Shown one piece after another: positions 54,395 to 63,545 of a stretch of 64,000 bases of DNA. The position numbers were made by a program, and so were the translations under genes. The DNA is from Methanocalculus taiwanensis (GTDB lineage: Archaea > Halobacteriota > Methanomicrobia > Methanomicrobiales > Methanocorpusculaceae). How positions within the stretch are numbered: position 1 is the stretch's first letter; each line of letters opens with the position of its first letter. Below the pieces are notes generated by a model, which was not told where the DNA came from, searched no databases, and was given only the letters and a program-made list of their open reading frames with translations. The stretch is from positions 62,001 through 126,000 of the forward strand of contig NZ_VOTZ01000004.1 of assembly GCF_024372745.1 (NCBI RefSeq). Reading direction: 5' to 3'.

Positions 54395-55876
54395 TTACGT
54401 GAGATCGGAGATTGTATCTTTCATTTCAAGAGAGAAATCACGGCATTTTGCTGCAATCTCGGTTTCAAAGTCACGAGTCATGGAGTAATAATGCCCGGTG
54501 CAGCAGAGATGCCGGGTGATCGGAAGATCTGGGATATGAATATCTTCAAAAAGAGCACAGAGATCCCCAGTTCCCTCTTTGAGGTACAATTTTTTCAATG
54601 ACTGATATATGCAGGACATATACAAATCAGTTGCATCCTTCATCCCCGGGTAATCAACAGATGAGATTCGGGAGACGGCAATAAGCAGAATGATCAATGG
54701 ATGATACTGGATCCGGTTTGCTCCCAGATAGTAATAATTGAATGGTGTGACATTTCCATTCTCTCTATCATCGAAGATATCTCGGAGATCATCTGGCAAT
54801 TGGTATAGATATCCCGATCGAAAGACGTGCCTGAGGAAACCCCCGGTTATATCCATTCCCCCTAAAACGGCAGCGATAATCCGGGTATAGGCTCCCTTCA
54901 GGGCTGCCTGAACATACAGATCCTCATCTGAGAGAGTATCCTGAAGGCTCCATTGCCCACCCTTTAATGATGAAATGGCAAGTACCGAAAATGCCATTGA
55001 AACCATAGTCCATCTCATTGGAGGAAGCATATCCCGTAATCTGACAAGCGCCTGCTCGGTGAAAGCCATGAGCAAATCGTCAGAAAAGACGAACAACTCA
55101 CCCCTCCTGCTCTCAAGTATCTGCATAATACGGCTGTAATAACGTTCTTTTTCAATACCCGAATAGCCAGGATCATCAATTATCTCATCGAAAAGATATT
55201 CAACCCCAAAACACCCGCCAATCTCAATTATTTGGTGCAGATCAAGCCCGTGACTTTCATAACCATACCGGTACACTCCCATGAGAGAACCAAGATATTT
55301 AGCAAATAAACCTCGCTCAAGATATCGTTTCGGACAGAAATCAATGAATGTGATAATCCCGTCACGTAACATTTCTGCCTCTTTACCATTACAGCCGGTT
55401 ACCTTCCGGAATATGTGGGTAAATGTATCGATAGTGAAAAAATCTTCATCTGATGATGCTGAAGACCTGATTCGAAATGAAAGGGCCATCATCTGAAGCT
55501 TTCTTTTAAAGATCTTTATATCAGCTGAGCTTCGGATAACTCCTTTATCCCGGAGAGAGGCATACCGATAATATGAGAGAGCGTCTCTATACAATTCATA
55601 ATTGGTAATATAACGCTCAATTATTTCTTGGATCGAGCCATTGCTGCGTCGTAGAAATCGATGAATACGATACCGTCTCTTCAGTCTCCTTTTATTTTCA
55701 CTGATGCTTCGAATAAGGGTATCCGGATCATAACCCCCTGCTCCAAAATGTAATAAATCCCAAAAATCATGCTGAAGGTATTCATATGAAAGATCGTACA
55801 GATGCTGATTTGATATTCTTCCATAGAGACAATCGAGCACCCTCTGCAGCCTGTACCCCTCAATTGATTGATACAT
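54395..55876 (-). CDS. Isoprenoid-synthase-like protein, paralog 2 (unusual N-terminal half)
   Basis: 493 residues. The C-terminal half carries class I isoprenoid synthase signatures: the first motif reads DEIIDD (Asp230, Glu231, Asp234, Asp235) and the second YQLPDDLRDIFDD (Gln359, Asp362, Asp363, Asp366). The N-terminal half (1-200) is helical and basic (RRLKRRYRIHRFLRR) and matches no family I know. The first motif has a Glu in place of the second Asp. Known trans-prenyltransferases are about 300-350 residues, so this is a large variant. The start lies 72 bases after the stop of its paralog. Confidence 0.7.
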   Translation of the reverse strand: MYQSIEGYRLQRVLDCLYGRISNQHLYDLSYEYLQHDFWDLLHFGAGGYDPDTLIRSISENKRRLKRRYRIHRFLRRSNGSIQEIIERYITNYELYRDALSYYRYASLRDKGVIRSSADIKIFKRKLQMMALSFRIRSSASSDEDFFTIDTFTHIFRKVTGCNGKEAEMLRDGIITFIDFCPKRYLERGLFAKYLGSLMGVYRYGYESHGLDLHQIIEIGGCFGVEYLFDEIIDDPGYSGIEKERYYSRIMQILESRRGELFVFSDDLLMAFTEQALVRLRDMLPPMRWTMVSMAFSVLAISSLKGGQWSLQDTLSDEDLYVQAALKGAYTRIIAAVLGGMDITGGFLRHVFRSGYLYQLPDDLRDIFDDRENGNVTPFNYYYLGANRIQYHPLIILLIAVSRISSVDYPGMKDATDLYMSCIYQSLKKLYLKEGTGDLCALFEDIHIPDLPITRHLCCTGHYYSMTRDFETEIAAKCRDFSLEMKDTISDLT

Positions 55877-55948
55877 CAGTCATAACACCCATATTCTGAA
55901 TCCGTAGATTAGATGCCAGGCTTTTCCGCACAATTGTTTCCTTTGTTG

Positions 55949-57508
55949 TCAATGGCCATATACTGAGGCGTTACTACACCCGCAACGGAGCATAACAGCA
56001 CAATCTGAAAATGCCTTTGCAGCTTCTGCTTCAATATCTACGATCAGATCACTACATGCCGCAATCAATTCAAGCTCTTTTAAGCAACAATTCATGGGAA
56101 ATTTCATATCCAGAAGGAAACCTTGCGTATTATTTCCTTTGTTTTTAAGGGTGAGCTGCCGTATCGAATGAGTGAGGCGCATTATCCAGAGCCTCCGTGC
56201 ATCAGGAATAGCCAAAAGATTTTCATCTGATATCCGGCTGATTGCTGCAAGAAACAGAGAGATTGGATGGATTTTTGGATCTGTTTGGTTCAGGTAATAG
56301 TACGTGAATGGAGTGATTGTCAGATTATGTAGATCATCGGTAATATCACGGAGATCATCTGTCAATTGATAGATAAGCCCTGCCCTCATACAAAAAGAGA
56401 GAAAAACATCATCAATTGTATATCCGGCTAAAATTGCTGGAATAATACGGGTATAGGCTGCTTTAATAGTGGCGATTGAATAGAGCTCCACACCAGTTAA
56501 TGTATCTGAGGGAGCCCATTGTGATCCGATATATGTCGCCCTTGCAATGGCAAGATATGAACGCGACACCATTCTGGCACGCTCTTCATCAAGGATCATA
56601 CGAATCCCGGAAAAAGCCGCTTCTGAAAATGCCATTAATGGATCATCTGAATAATGTGGGCATGTAACATCTTCTGACTCCAGAATACTAAATACATTCC
56701 GGGCATACAGGTCTTTCTCAGTTTGATTATACATCGGATCATCGATGATATCATCATAGAGATATGTTGTTGCGAAATATCCGGAAAGACGTGCAATATC
56801 ATGATAATTCGTTTTTCCACTCCTCTTCGAATACGCAAAGACCCCAAAAATGGATCGCATGAATTTACCAAAGACCCCGTTTTCGAGGTATTTTTCAGGG
56901 CAGACAGAGATAAATTCCCTGATATATGAATAGAGGGAAAGAAAGGGTTCCTCCTCATCGGTTCTTAAAAATTGTTGCGCAATCCGGAGAAATAATGCTG
57001 GAGATTCTATCAGATTTTGCTGAAAATCACGCTCCATCCCTTTCAGGACATCTGACCATTCCGGGATCTCCGCTCCAATCATGAGAGCGGATGCATCAGC
57101 ACCAAAATCCCTCATCATTGAAAAACGGATTAGTTTCTCTTCTGCCGATCGGATCTCCTCTGATCGCATTTTATATTCAAAACCAGTCTTCAGTAATCTG
57201 TCAATAGTTTTTAAAACTGTTTTTATCCTCATCAGATGCTGAAGTCTTCTCCTCTCTGACCGAATCTCCCAATATATTGCATCAGGATTATAACCAACCA
57301 TTATGAAGTCACAGAGTTCCTCATAATCCTTTTGCGCACATGTATATGAGATAGAAAAAATATCAGTATTTGGCGTTTTTTCGGTAAGGGAATGCATCAG
57401 ATCCTGAATAGTCATAAATTGCACATCCTTTGAGAGGGTGTATTGATGGTATGCCGGTTGATCTGTCGGTGACCACCTGTTCTCTCCTGGAAAACAGTGC
57501 ATTGTCAT
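55949..57508 (-). CDS. Isoprenoid-synthase-like protein, paralog 1 (intact aspartate motifs)
   Basis: 519 residues. The first motif is a full DDxxD (DDIIDD, Asp252-253 and Asp256-257), and the second YQLTDDLRDITDD has Gln381 and Asp384-385, Asp388. These bind the diphosphate through magnesium in the isoprenoid synthase fold. The N-terminal 200 residues parallel those of paralog 2 (GYNPDAIYWEIRSERRRL against GYDPDTLIRSISENKRRL), so the two arose by duplication. The homologous part begins near Met32, so the start could be 57415. Substrate and product are not known. It precedes paralog 2 and follows the BCCT gene on the same strand. Confidence 0.7.
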   Translation of the reverse strand: MTMHCFPGENRWSPTDQPAYHQYTLSKDVQFMTIQDLMHSLTEKTPNTDIFSISYTCAQKDYEELCDFIMVGYNPDAIYWEIRSERRRLQHLMRIKTVLKTIDRLLKTGFEYKMRSEEIRSAEEKLIRFSMMRDFGADASALMIGAEIPEWSDVLKGMERDFQQNLIESPALFLRIAQQFLRTDEEEPFLSLYSYIREFISVCPEKYLENGVFGKFMRSIFGVFAYSKRSGKTNYHDIARLSGYFATTYLYDDIIDDPMYNQTEKDLYARNVFSILESEDVTCPHYSDDPLMAFSEAAFSGIRMILDEERARMVSRSYLAIARATYIGSQWAPSDTLTGVELYSIATIKAAYTRIIPAILAGYTIDDVFLSFCMRAGLIYQLTDDLRDITDDLHNLTITPFTYYYLNQTDPKIHPISLFLAAISRISDENLLAIPDARRLWIMRLTHSIRQLTLKNKGNNTQGFLLDMKFPMNCCLKELELIAACSDLIVDIEAEAAKAFSDCAVMLRCGCSNASVYGH

Positions 57509-57512
57509 AACT

Positions 57513-57531
57513 GATACTATTTCTTAGTATC
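57513..57531. promoter_or_regulatory. Inverted repeat directly before the isoprenoid-synthase-like genes
   Basis: GATACTA and TAGTATC form a perfect 7-bp inverted repeat with a 5-base spacer (TTTCT), ending 5 bases before the ATG at 57508. It could be an operator, or a hairpin in the mRNA leader that limits translation. Confidence 0.5.
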
Positions 57532-57648
57532 GGTTGTTCACATAACAGCCATAACAATCACTGATCTCTATGCATGGTGCTCTTCGCCAGGATATCGGTT
57601 GGAATCATCACTCTTTGATTGTGGGGGGTTTTGCCGGATGCAAACAAT

Positions 57649-59151
57649 TCACTCAGAAACCCTCTCCTCCTCCTGTGACACCCCGATCCAGAGCGTATAG
57701 CAGAGGATGATCATCACGATCATGAAGGGGAATGCAGCAGTAATTGCCATCTTCTGCAGTGCATCAAGCCCCCCCGTCATGAGAAGAATAATTGCAACTG
57801 CCGAAAGAGAAAAACCCCATATTGCCTTCTTGTACATCGGAACGGCCAGATTTCCACCAGCGGTAAGTGAACCGAGCACCACCGTTGCCGAATCTGCCGA
57901 GGTGACAAAGAAGATAGAAAGGAGGAGGATTGCAAGCAGCGAAAGCACCCCGGCAAACGGGTAGTGCTCAAAAAAGACAAACAGGGCAAGCGATACATCC
58001 TCTCCGGCAACCGACGCCAGGTCAACACCTGTGTTCAACTCAAGATACAGCGCCGATCCCCCAAAGATCGAGAACCAGATGAAGGTAAATAGAGTCGGCA
58101 CGGTGAGCACCGTCATGACAAACTCCCGGATCGTCCTGCCCCGTGAGATCCGTGCGATAAAGAGCCCGACAAACGGGGACCATGAGATCCACCATGCCCA
58201 GTAGAAGACCGTCCAGTCACGGCTCCATTCATATCCGGCAAACGGGTATGCCTGAAGGCTTAGGTCAATGACGTTGTTGATATATCCACCGAGTGCTGAG
58301 GAGAAGACATTCAGGATATATGGGGTTGAACCCAGAAGAAGGATGAAGATAAGAAGCACGATCGCAAGCAGAATATTGATTTTAGAAAGGACCTGGACAC
58401 CTTTCTCAATACCGAGGATGGCTGAAGCCATGAAAAAGGCGGTCGCAACCACAATGATTCCGATGGTAACAGAGATCGCAGATGAGATCCCATAAAGGTG
58501 GGTTAAACCCGAGTGGATCTGGAGTGCTCCAAACCCAAGCGAAGTTGCTGTTCCAAAGACGGTTGCAAAGACAGCAAGGATATCCACCACCTTTCCCGGC
58601 ATCCCATAGATCCGATCCCCCAGTACCGGATAGAAACAGGAGCTGATCAACGCAGGCATACCCCGCCGGAACGAGAAGTATGCAATTGATAGGCTGACAA
58701 CCGTATATATCGCCCATGGATGCACCCCCCAGTGGAAGAATGCATACCTCATCGCAAAAGCTGCCGATTCGGGGGAGAGCGGCTCAAGAAACGGAGGGGG
58801 CGTGAGGAAGTGAACCAGTGGCTCTGAAACACCCCAGAAAAGGAGGCCAATCCCCATACCAGCAGCAAACAGCATCGCGACCCAGCCAAAGAAGGTATAC
58901 TGCGGCCGCTCTGCATCATATCCGAGCCTGATAGTTCCATACTTCGATAATGCAATGGAAATGACGAATATAAGGAAGAAGAATGCGGATATCAGGTAGA
59001 GCCAGCTGAAGTTGTCAAGAATTCCTGAATGGATGGCAGATGCTGCTGCATCAAGAAGATCCGGCTGCAATACCCCGGCGATAATAAAGAGGAAAATGAT
59101 CCCTGAAGAGAGGAGAAAAACTGTTTCCTTTCTGAAATATGACCGATTCAT
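57649..59151 (-). CDS. BCCT-family transporter (betaine/choline/carnitine type)
   Basis: A sodium- or proton-coupled carrier for quaternary ammonium compounds, probably osmoprotectants such as glycine betaine. It has about 12 membrane helices in 500 residues. The family core GWVAMLFAAGMGIGLLFWG and the WVSEP-like GVSEPLVHF are visible, as is the aromatic WAWWISWSPFVGLFIARISRGRT motif that forms the substrate box. The long N- and C-terminal tails that sense osmolality in some members are absent. It lies 12 bases after a Usp gene and upstream of the isoprenoid-synthase-like genes. Confidence 0.94.
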   Translation of the reverse strand: MNRSYFRKETVFLLSSGIIFLFIIAGVLQPDLLDAAASAIHSGILDNFSWLYLISAFFFLIFVISIALSKYGTIRLGYDAERPQYTFFGWVAMLFAAGMGIGLLFWGVSEPLVHFLTPPPFLEPLSPESAAFAMRYAFFHWGVHPWAIYTVVSLSIAYFSFRRGMPALISSCFYPVLGDRIYGMPGKVVDILAVFATVFGTATSLGFGALQIHSGLTHLYGISSAISVTIGIIVVATAFFMASAILGIEKGVQVLSKINILLAIVLLIFILLLGSTPYILNVFSSALGGYINNVIDLSLQAYPFAGYEWSRDWTVFYWAWWISWSPFVGLFIARISRGRTIREFVMTVLTVPTLFTFIWFSIFGGSALYLELNTGVDLASVAGEDVSLALFVFFEHYPFAGVLSLLAILLLSIFFVTSADSATVVLGSLTAGGNLAVPMYKKAIWGFSLSAVAIILLMTGGLDALQKMAITAAFPFMIVMIILCYTLWIGVSQEEERVSE

Positions 59152-59163
59152 CTGAACATCTCC

Positions 59164-59973
59164 TTATGGTACAAGAAAGATGGATGCCTTCGATCCGCTG
59201 ACGATCCTCTCAGCCGTATCTCCCATCGGTGATGAGAGAAATGCTGGTCTGCGTCTACCGAGGATGATCACATCGGCCTTTATCTGATCTGATACAAAAA
59301 GGACTTCGTTTGCTGCATTGCCGATCCTCTCCTCTGAGGTGACACGCCCATAGTACGGACGAAGCTCCTCCTCAAGACTGGAGAGTTTCTCTTTCACTTC
59401 AGAACTTTTCCTCTTCTCGGATCCCGGGTCTGCCCGCCTTCCCCGGATATGGAGAATATGGCACCAGCCGCCCTTGAACTGCATCACATATGGCAGTGGC
59501 CGGTTTGATGCCTCGTCAAAGTCAGTCGCGTAGAGAACGATCAGATCATCACGGGTGATCGTCCCCTCTCCCTCTCCCGGCAGAAGTGGCCGGATCTTAT
59601 GGACAAAGACGGGGGTGTCGGCAAGCCTGAGGAGATCCCGTGACACGCTTCCAAGGAGTATTGAGCGGAGTTGCCAGCGCCGTTTTGCCTTCAGGTAGAT
59701 CTCATCTGCACCTTCCAGAAGTGCCGCCTCTGCAATGGCTGATGCGATATGGTCGCTTCCTGTCCAAATCCGAACATTAAGCCCGATCTCCTCAAGTGCC
59801 TCCTTTAACAGCATAAGCCATGAGAGATCCGATCCGCCGAAGAATGAGTCGGTGTCACTCACATGGAAGAGGCAGATCGATTCAGAGCCAAGACTTTTAA
59901 GGATGCGTCCGATCTTTCTCAGCTCATCCGGCCTCTCCCCATATGCAACCGGAATCAGTGTCTTCTCAAACAT
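59164..59973 (-). CDS. Universal stress protein with two Usp-like domains
   Basis: Two tandem domains (about 1-135 and 140-269). The first has KRRWQLRSILLGSVSRDLLRL, and the second ends with the ILGRRRPAFLSSPMGDTAERI glycine motif typical of nucleotide-binding Usp. It lies between the PAS-HTH regulator gene (42 bases away) and the BCCT transporter (12 bases), so the three are probably one transcript. Usp proteins with transporters often act in their control, but no direct evidence is seen. Confidence 0.85.
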   Translation of the reverse strand: MFEKTLIPVAYGERPDELRKIGRILKSLGSESICLFHVSDTDSFFGGSDLSWLMLLKEALEEIGLNVRIWTGSDHIASAIAEAALLEGADEIYLKAKRRWQLRSILLGSVSRDLLRLADTPVFVHKIRPLLPGEGEGTITRDDLIVLYATDFDEASNRPLPYVMQFKGGWCHILHIRGRRADPGSEKRKSSEVKEKLSSLEEELRPYYGRVTSEERIGNAANEVLFVSDQIKADVIILGRRRPAFLSSPMGDTAERIVSGSKASIFLVP

Positions 59974-60015
59974 CTCTCATATCCCGCTTTTTCCTGTTAG
60001 TGTCATCCCATGGCA

Positions 60016-61446
60016 TTATGAATCTGCTGGCATCGTCTCGTCAATACAATCGTCCTTATCCTCAAGCGGCCTGGCAATCGAGCAGAAGTACATCTGATCA
60101 AGGAACCGGACAAAGGTTCGGGACACATCCACATTCAGGATCCTGCCGTTTTTCATTCTGTGGATTGAACGGGTGCGCATCCGTTTTCCCGGGTACCCGT
60201 CTTTCCAGATCTTGTTCCATGCAGATCGTGTGATTGAGGGGTTGATTACGGAGACATGGAGTTCCTGGAGTTCTTCAACCATATAGCCAAGGAGGGTGGA
60301 TGCCGTCTGGTTCGCCCTGATGATCTGCCCCTCCTCATTAAGAAGAAGGATCGAATCCGAGGCATGATCGAAGGCGAACTGTATGAAGAGCAGGTCCCTT
60401 TCAAGCTCCTCTTTCTCCCGGATTGTTGCCATCAGCATCCTGTTTGCCTCCTGGAGGGATCGGGTTCTGTCCTCGATGAGGTCTTCAAAATTCCTGTGGT
60501 ACTGCTCAAGCTGCTCCCTGCACCGTGCCAGCTCGGTGATATCCCTGCCTGTTGCATGGTATGCAGTGATCCCCCCCTGCTCGTCAAAGATGGCCCTAAG
60601 GTCCCATTCTTCGTGGCCGAGGGTTCCATCATTTCGGATCATCATCAGTTCAATAGAAGCCGATTGATTTGAAATTGTGATCTCCGAAAGGAGCTCCTCT
60701 ATCTCATGAAGGATCTGTGCCGGGAAAAGTGAGGTAAAGGGGATTCCCTCCGCCTGCTTCCCACTTCTCTGGGTGCGGGCTGCAAATGGGGTGTTGAGGT
60801 ATGTAATACGGAGTTTGTTGTCCAGATGGGCGATATATTCTCTCTGTCCGGTCTGGAGGGCTGCATATTGCTGTTTCAGCAGATCAAGTTCCTTTGAAGT
60901 GGACTGGTGCGCTGTTTCATCAAAGAAAGCGAGTGCCGCTCCATCCCGTCCTGTATCAAAGACGACCGGAATCCCCTGGATCCGAAGAAGCAAATCCTTC
61001 TTTCTGACAGTTGCCCTGAAGGTATGTGTCCGTGTCTCTCCCTGGACGGCATTATGGCAGATCTCCCGTATCCGGGGATCTTTAAACAATGAGATCGGGA
61101 TCTCATCGATTGGAACGCCATACATCACATCCAGTGAGCACTCAAGGAGGGAGAGTATCCCCTCTGTCACCATCACTGTATTCAGGCGAAGATCACAGAT
61201 GATCAATGGGGCGGGCCAGTATGGGAGCAGGGAAGAGACGGGGATTCTCTGTACAAGAAAGTAATTTCGTGCGGTTCCAATCTCTTTTCTATCCACATCG
61301 CCCCTGAGCTTGAGCGTGTCAAGGTATTTGGCAGCAGTGTTTCTGTGGAGATGCAGTGCAGAAGAGATCTCTGTTATACTCATTCCACGTGGATTTCTCT
61401 TCAATAACTCCTTGATCTGGATCATTTCCCCGGATTGGCCTGTCAT
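60016..61446 (-). CDS. PAS-domain HTH regulator
   Basis: The N-terminal winged helix-like domain (about 8-65) has GMSITEISSALHLHRNTAAKYL. Two to three PAS-like domains follow (about 72-180, 195-320 and 350-460), joined by a coiled coil at about 325-355 (LIEDRTRSLQEANRMLM). No kinase domain is present, so it is probably a single-protein sensor and DNA-binding regulator of the kind common in methanogens. It is divergent from acetyl-CoA synthetase, and an inverted repeat lies in the gap, so it may control acs and itself. Confidence 0.88.
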   Translation of the reverse strand: MTGQSGEMIQIKELLKRNPRGMSITEISSALHLHRNTAAKYLDTLKLRGDVDRKEIGTARNYFLVQRIPVSSLLPYWPAPLIICDLRLNTVMVTEGILSLLECSLDVMYGVPIDEIPISLFKDPRIREICHNAVQGETRTHTFRATVRKKDLLLRIQGIPVVFDTGRDGAALAFFDETAHQSTSKELDLLKQQYAALQTGQREYIAHLDNKLRITYLNTPFAARTQRSGKQAEGIPFTSLFPAQILHEIEELLSEITISNQSASIELMMIRNDGTLGHEEWDLRAIFDEQGGITAYHATGRDITELARCREQLEQYHRNFEDLIEDRTRSLQEANRMLMATIREKEELERDLLFIQFAFDHASDSILLLNEEGQIIRANQTASTLLGYMVEELQELHVSVINPSITRSAWNKIWKDGYPGKRMRTRSIHRMKNGRILNVDVSRTFVRFLDQMYFCSIARPLEDKDDCIDETMPADS

Positions 61447-61479
61447 TTTCCATAATCTCCGTTTAAGGCATTGATCTGC

Positions 61480-61490
61480 TTATGCAGTGC
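61480..61490 (+). promoter_or_regulatory. Operator-like half-site 1 (acs/regulator promoter)
   Basis: TTATGCAGTGC is an exact inverted match to 61549-61559. With flanking bases it forms the short palindrome ATGCA-G-TGCAT. It sits near the PAS-HTH start, a good place for autoregulation. Confidence 0.55.
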
Positions 61491-61548
61491 ATATGTGTTC
61501 AGCAAATATAAGGTTTATCTATATTGCATTCTAATTTGTGTATGTAAA

Positions 61549-61559
61549 GCACTGCATAA
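61549..61559 (-). promoter_or_regulatory. Operator-like half-site 2 (acs/regulator promoter)
   Basis: GCACTGCATAA is the reverse complement of the 11-base site at 61480, 58 bases away. It lies about 50 bases before the acs ATG and just after AT-rich TATA-like sequence (TTTATCTATAT, near 61514), so binding there could affect acs transcription. Confidence 0.55.
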
Positions 61560-61597
61560 GGGCCCTTCGGGTTCTATGGTTCCATGACTTTGTGCAT

Positions 61598-61604
61598 GGA
61601 GGAG
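61598..61604 (+). promoter_or_regulatory. Shine-Dalgarno site that fixes the acs start
   Basis: GGAGGAG lies 6 bases before the ATG at 61611. It decides the start in favour of MSESFDVK over the in-frame Met codons at 61584 and 61596. Confidence 0.8.
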
Positions 61605-61610
61605 AAGATT

Positions 61611-63503
61611 ATGTCCGAATCTTTCGATGTTAAACTCGAAGCTAAGACCTACAAGCCGGATTCCTCCTATATGGAGAATTCGAATATCGGTGACTGGGAG
61701 ACGGCGTACAACCGCTATCTGAAAGATCCCGATGGCTTCTGGGACGGTATTGCAAAAGAGCTCAGCTGGTTCAAGCCATGGGATGCAGTAAAGGAGTGGA
61801 AACACCCCTATGCGAAATGGTTTGTCAATGCAAAGACAAACATCACATTCAACTGCCTTGACAGGCATGTCAACAGCGAGCTCAGAAACAAGGTCGCATT
61901 GATCTGGCGTGGTGAGGAAGAGGAGCAGGAGCGGATATTCACCTATCGCCAGCTCCACCGCGAGGTGCAGCGGTGTGCAAATGCCCTGAAGAACCTGGGC
62001 ATCAAAAAAGGCGATACTGTCTGTATCTACATGCCGCTCATCCCTGAGCATATCGTTGCAATGCTCGCATGTGCCAGAATCGGTGCTGTCCACAGTATCG
62101 TCTACGGAGGGTTTGGAGCAGCCGCATTACACACCCGCATCCGCGATGCATCGGCAAAAGTCGTCATCACCGCAGATGTCGGATACCGCCGCGGCAAGCA
62201 TGTCCCCCTCAAATCAATCGTTGGTGAGGCCGTCGTCAATGCTCCGAGTGTCGAGAAGATCGTCGTTGTCAGGAGAACCAGGCCACAGGTTGAACTCGTC
62301 TCCGAAATGGAGATCGATTACTACGAGCTCCTGAATGAGGCTGGAAAGGAATGCGAACCCGAAGTCATGGATGCAGAAGATCCGCTCTTCATCCTCTATA
62401 CCTCAGGGACCACCGGCCAGCCCAAAGGTATCGTCCACACAACCGGGGGGTACATGGTCGGGACGTACTACACGACAAAGTACATCTTCGACTTAAAAGA
62501 GAACGATGTCCACTGGTGTACTGCCGATCCCGGCTGGATCACCGGGCACAGCTACATCGTCTACGGCCCGCTTGCCGCAGGGGCGACGATCCTGATCACC
62601 GAGACAGTCCCTGATTATCCGGACCCAAGCGTCTGGTGGAAGATCATCGAGGAGTTTGGGGTCACGATCTTCTATACTGCACCGACTGCAATCCGGATGT
62701 TCATGAAATTCGGTGAAGAGTGGCCGAATAAGGCAAACCTGGACTCACTCAGGATCATCGGATCGGTCGGAGAGCCGCTTAACCCTGAAGCATTTGAGTG
62801 GTACCATCGTGTCATCGGCAAATCCGTATGCCCGATCCTGGATACCTGGTGGCAGACCGAGACCGGGATGCACATGATCACAACCCTCGTCGGCGAGCCG
62901 ATGAAACCCGGCTTTGCTGGAAAAGCGATCCCGGGCGTCCAGGTTGACGTCGTCGACAAGGAAGGCAACCCGACCCCGCCGAATGTCGGGGGGCTGCTTG
63001 TCATCAAGGAGCCATGGCCCTCAATGATGCGGACGGTTCATAAGAACGACGAGCGGTACCGCCAGTACTGGTCCACAATCGAGCCTTTCTATACTGCAGG
63101 CGACCTTGCAGTGAAGGATAAGGATGGCTATATCATGGTGCTGGGCCGATCTGACGACATCATCATCGTTGCTGGCCATAATATCGGAACCGCTGAAGTT
63201 GAGAGCGCTCTCGTCTCTCATGAGGCGGTCGCAGAATCGGCAGTCATCGGCAAACCCGATGCGATGAAAGGGCAGGCGATCAAGGCATTCGTCATACTCA
63301 GGCTTGGATATGAGCAGAGCGAGAAGCTGAAGAACGAGCTTATCTATCATGTAAGGATGAGCATCGGGCCGATCGCCATGCCATCTGAGATCGAATTCGT
63401 CTCCTCGCTGCCAAAGACGAGGAGCGGCAAGATCATGCGTCGAGTCTTAAAAGCACAGGAGATGGGAATCGACCCGGGTGACATATCCACCCTGGAAGAA
63501 TAA
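61611..63503 (+). CDS. acs: AMP-forming acetyl-CoA synthetase
   Basis: Activates acetate to acetyl-CoA for carbon assimilation. Motifs: YTSGTTGQPKGIVHTTGGY for ATP, the acetate-pocket TWWQTETGMHM and the C-terminal lysine motif RSGKIMRRVLK, whose Lys is a known acetylation site. The 630-residue length is normal. It is transcribed away from the PAS-HTH regulator, with two inverted 11-base sites in the gap. The 5' leader has a small CCC-TTC-GGG hairpin near 61564-61572. Confidence 0.96.
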   Translation: MSESFDVKLEAKTYKPDSSYMENSNIGDWETAYNRYLKDPDGFWDGIAKELSWFKPWDAVKEWKHPYAKWFVNAKTNITFNCLDRHVNSELRNKVALIWRGEEEEQERIFTYRQLHREVQRCANALKNLGIKKGDTVCIYMPLIPEHIVAMLACARIGAVHSIVYGGFGAAALHTRIRDASAKVVITADVGYRRGKHVPLKSIVGEAVVNAPSVEKIVVVRRTRPQVELVSEMEIDYYELLNEAGKECEPEVMDAEDPLFILYTSGTTGQPKGIVHTTGGYMVGTYYTTKYIFDLKENDVHWCTADPGWITGHSYIVYGPLAAGATILITETVPDYPDPSVWWKIIEEFGVTIFYTAPTAIRMFMKFGEEWPNKANLDSLRIIGSVGEPLNPEAFEWYHRVIGKSVCPILDTWWQTETGMHMITTLVGEPMKPGFAGKAIPGVQVDVVDKEGNPTPPNVGGLLVIKEPWPSMMRTVHKNDERYRQYWSTIEPFYTAGDLAVKDKDGYIMVLGRSDDIIIVAGHNIGTAEVESALVSHEAVAESAVIGKPDAMKGQAIKAFVILRLGYEQSEKLKNELIYHVRMSIGPIAMPSEIEFVSSLPKTRSGKIMRRVLKAQEMGIDPGDISTLEE

Positions 63504-63545
63504 CTATTCCTTCTCCTTTATTGAAATGAAACCCCTGGTTGAACC

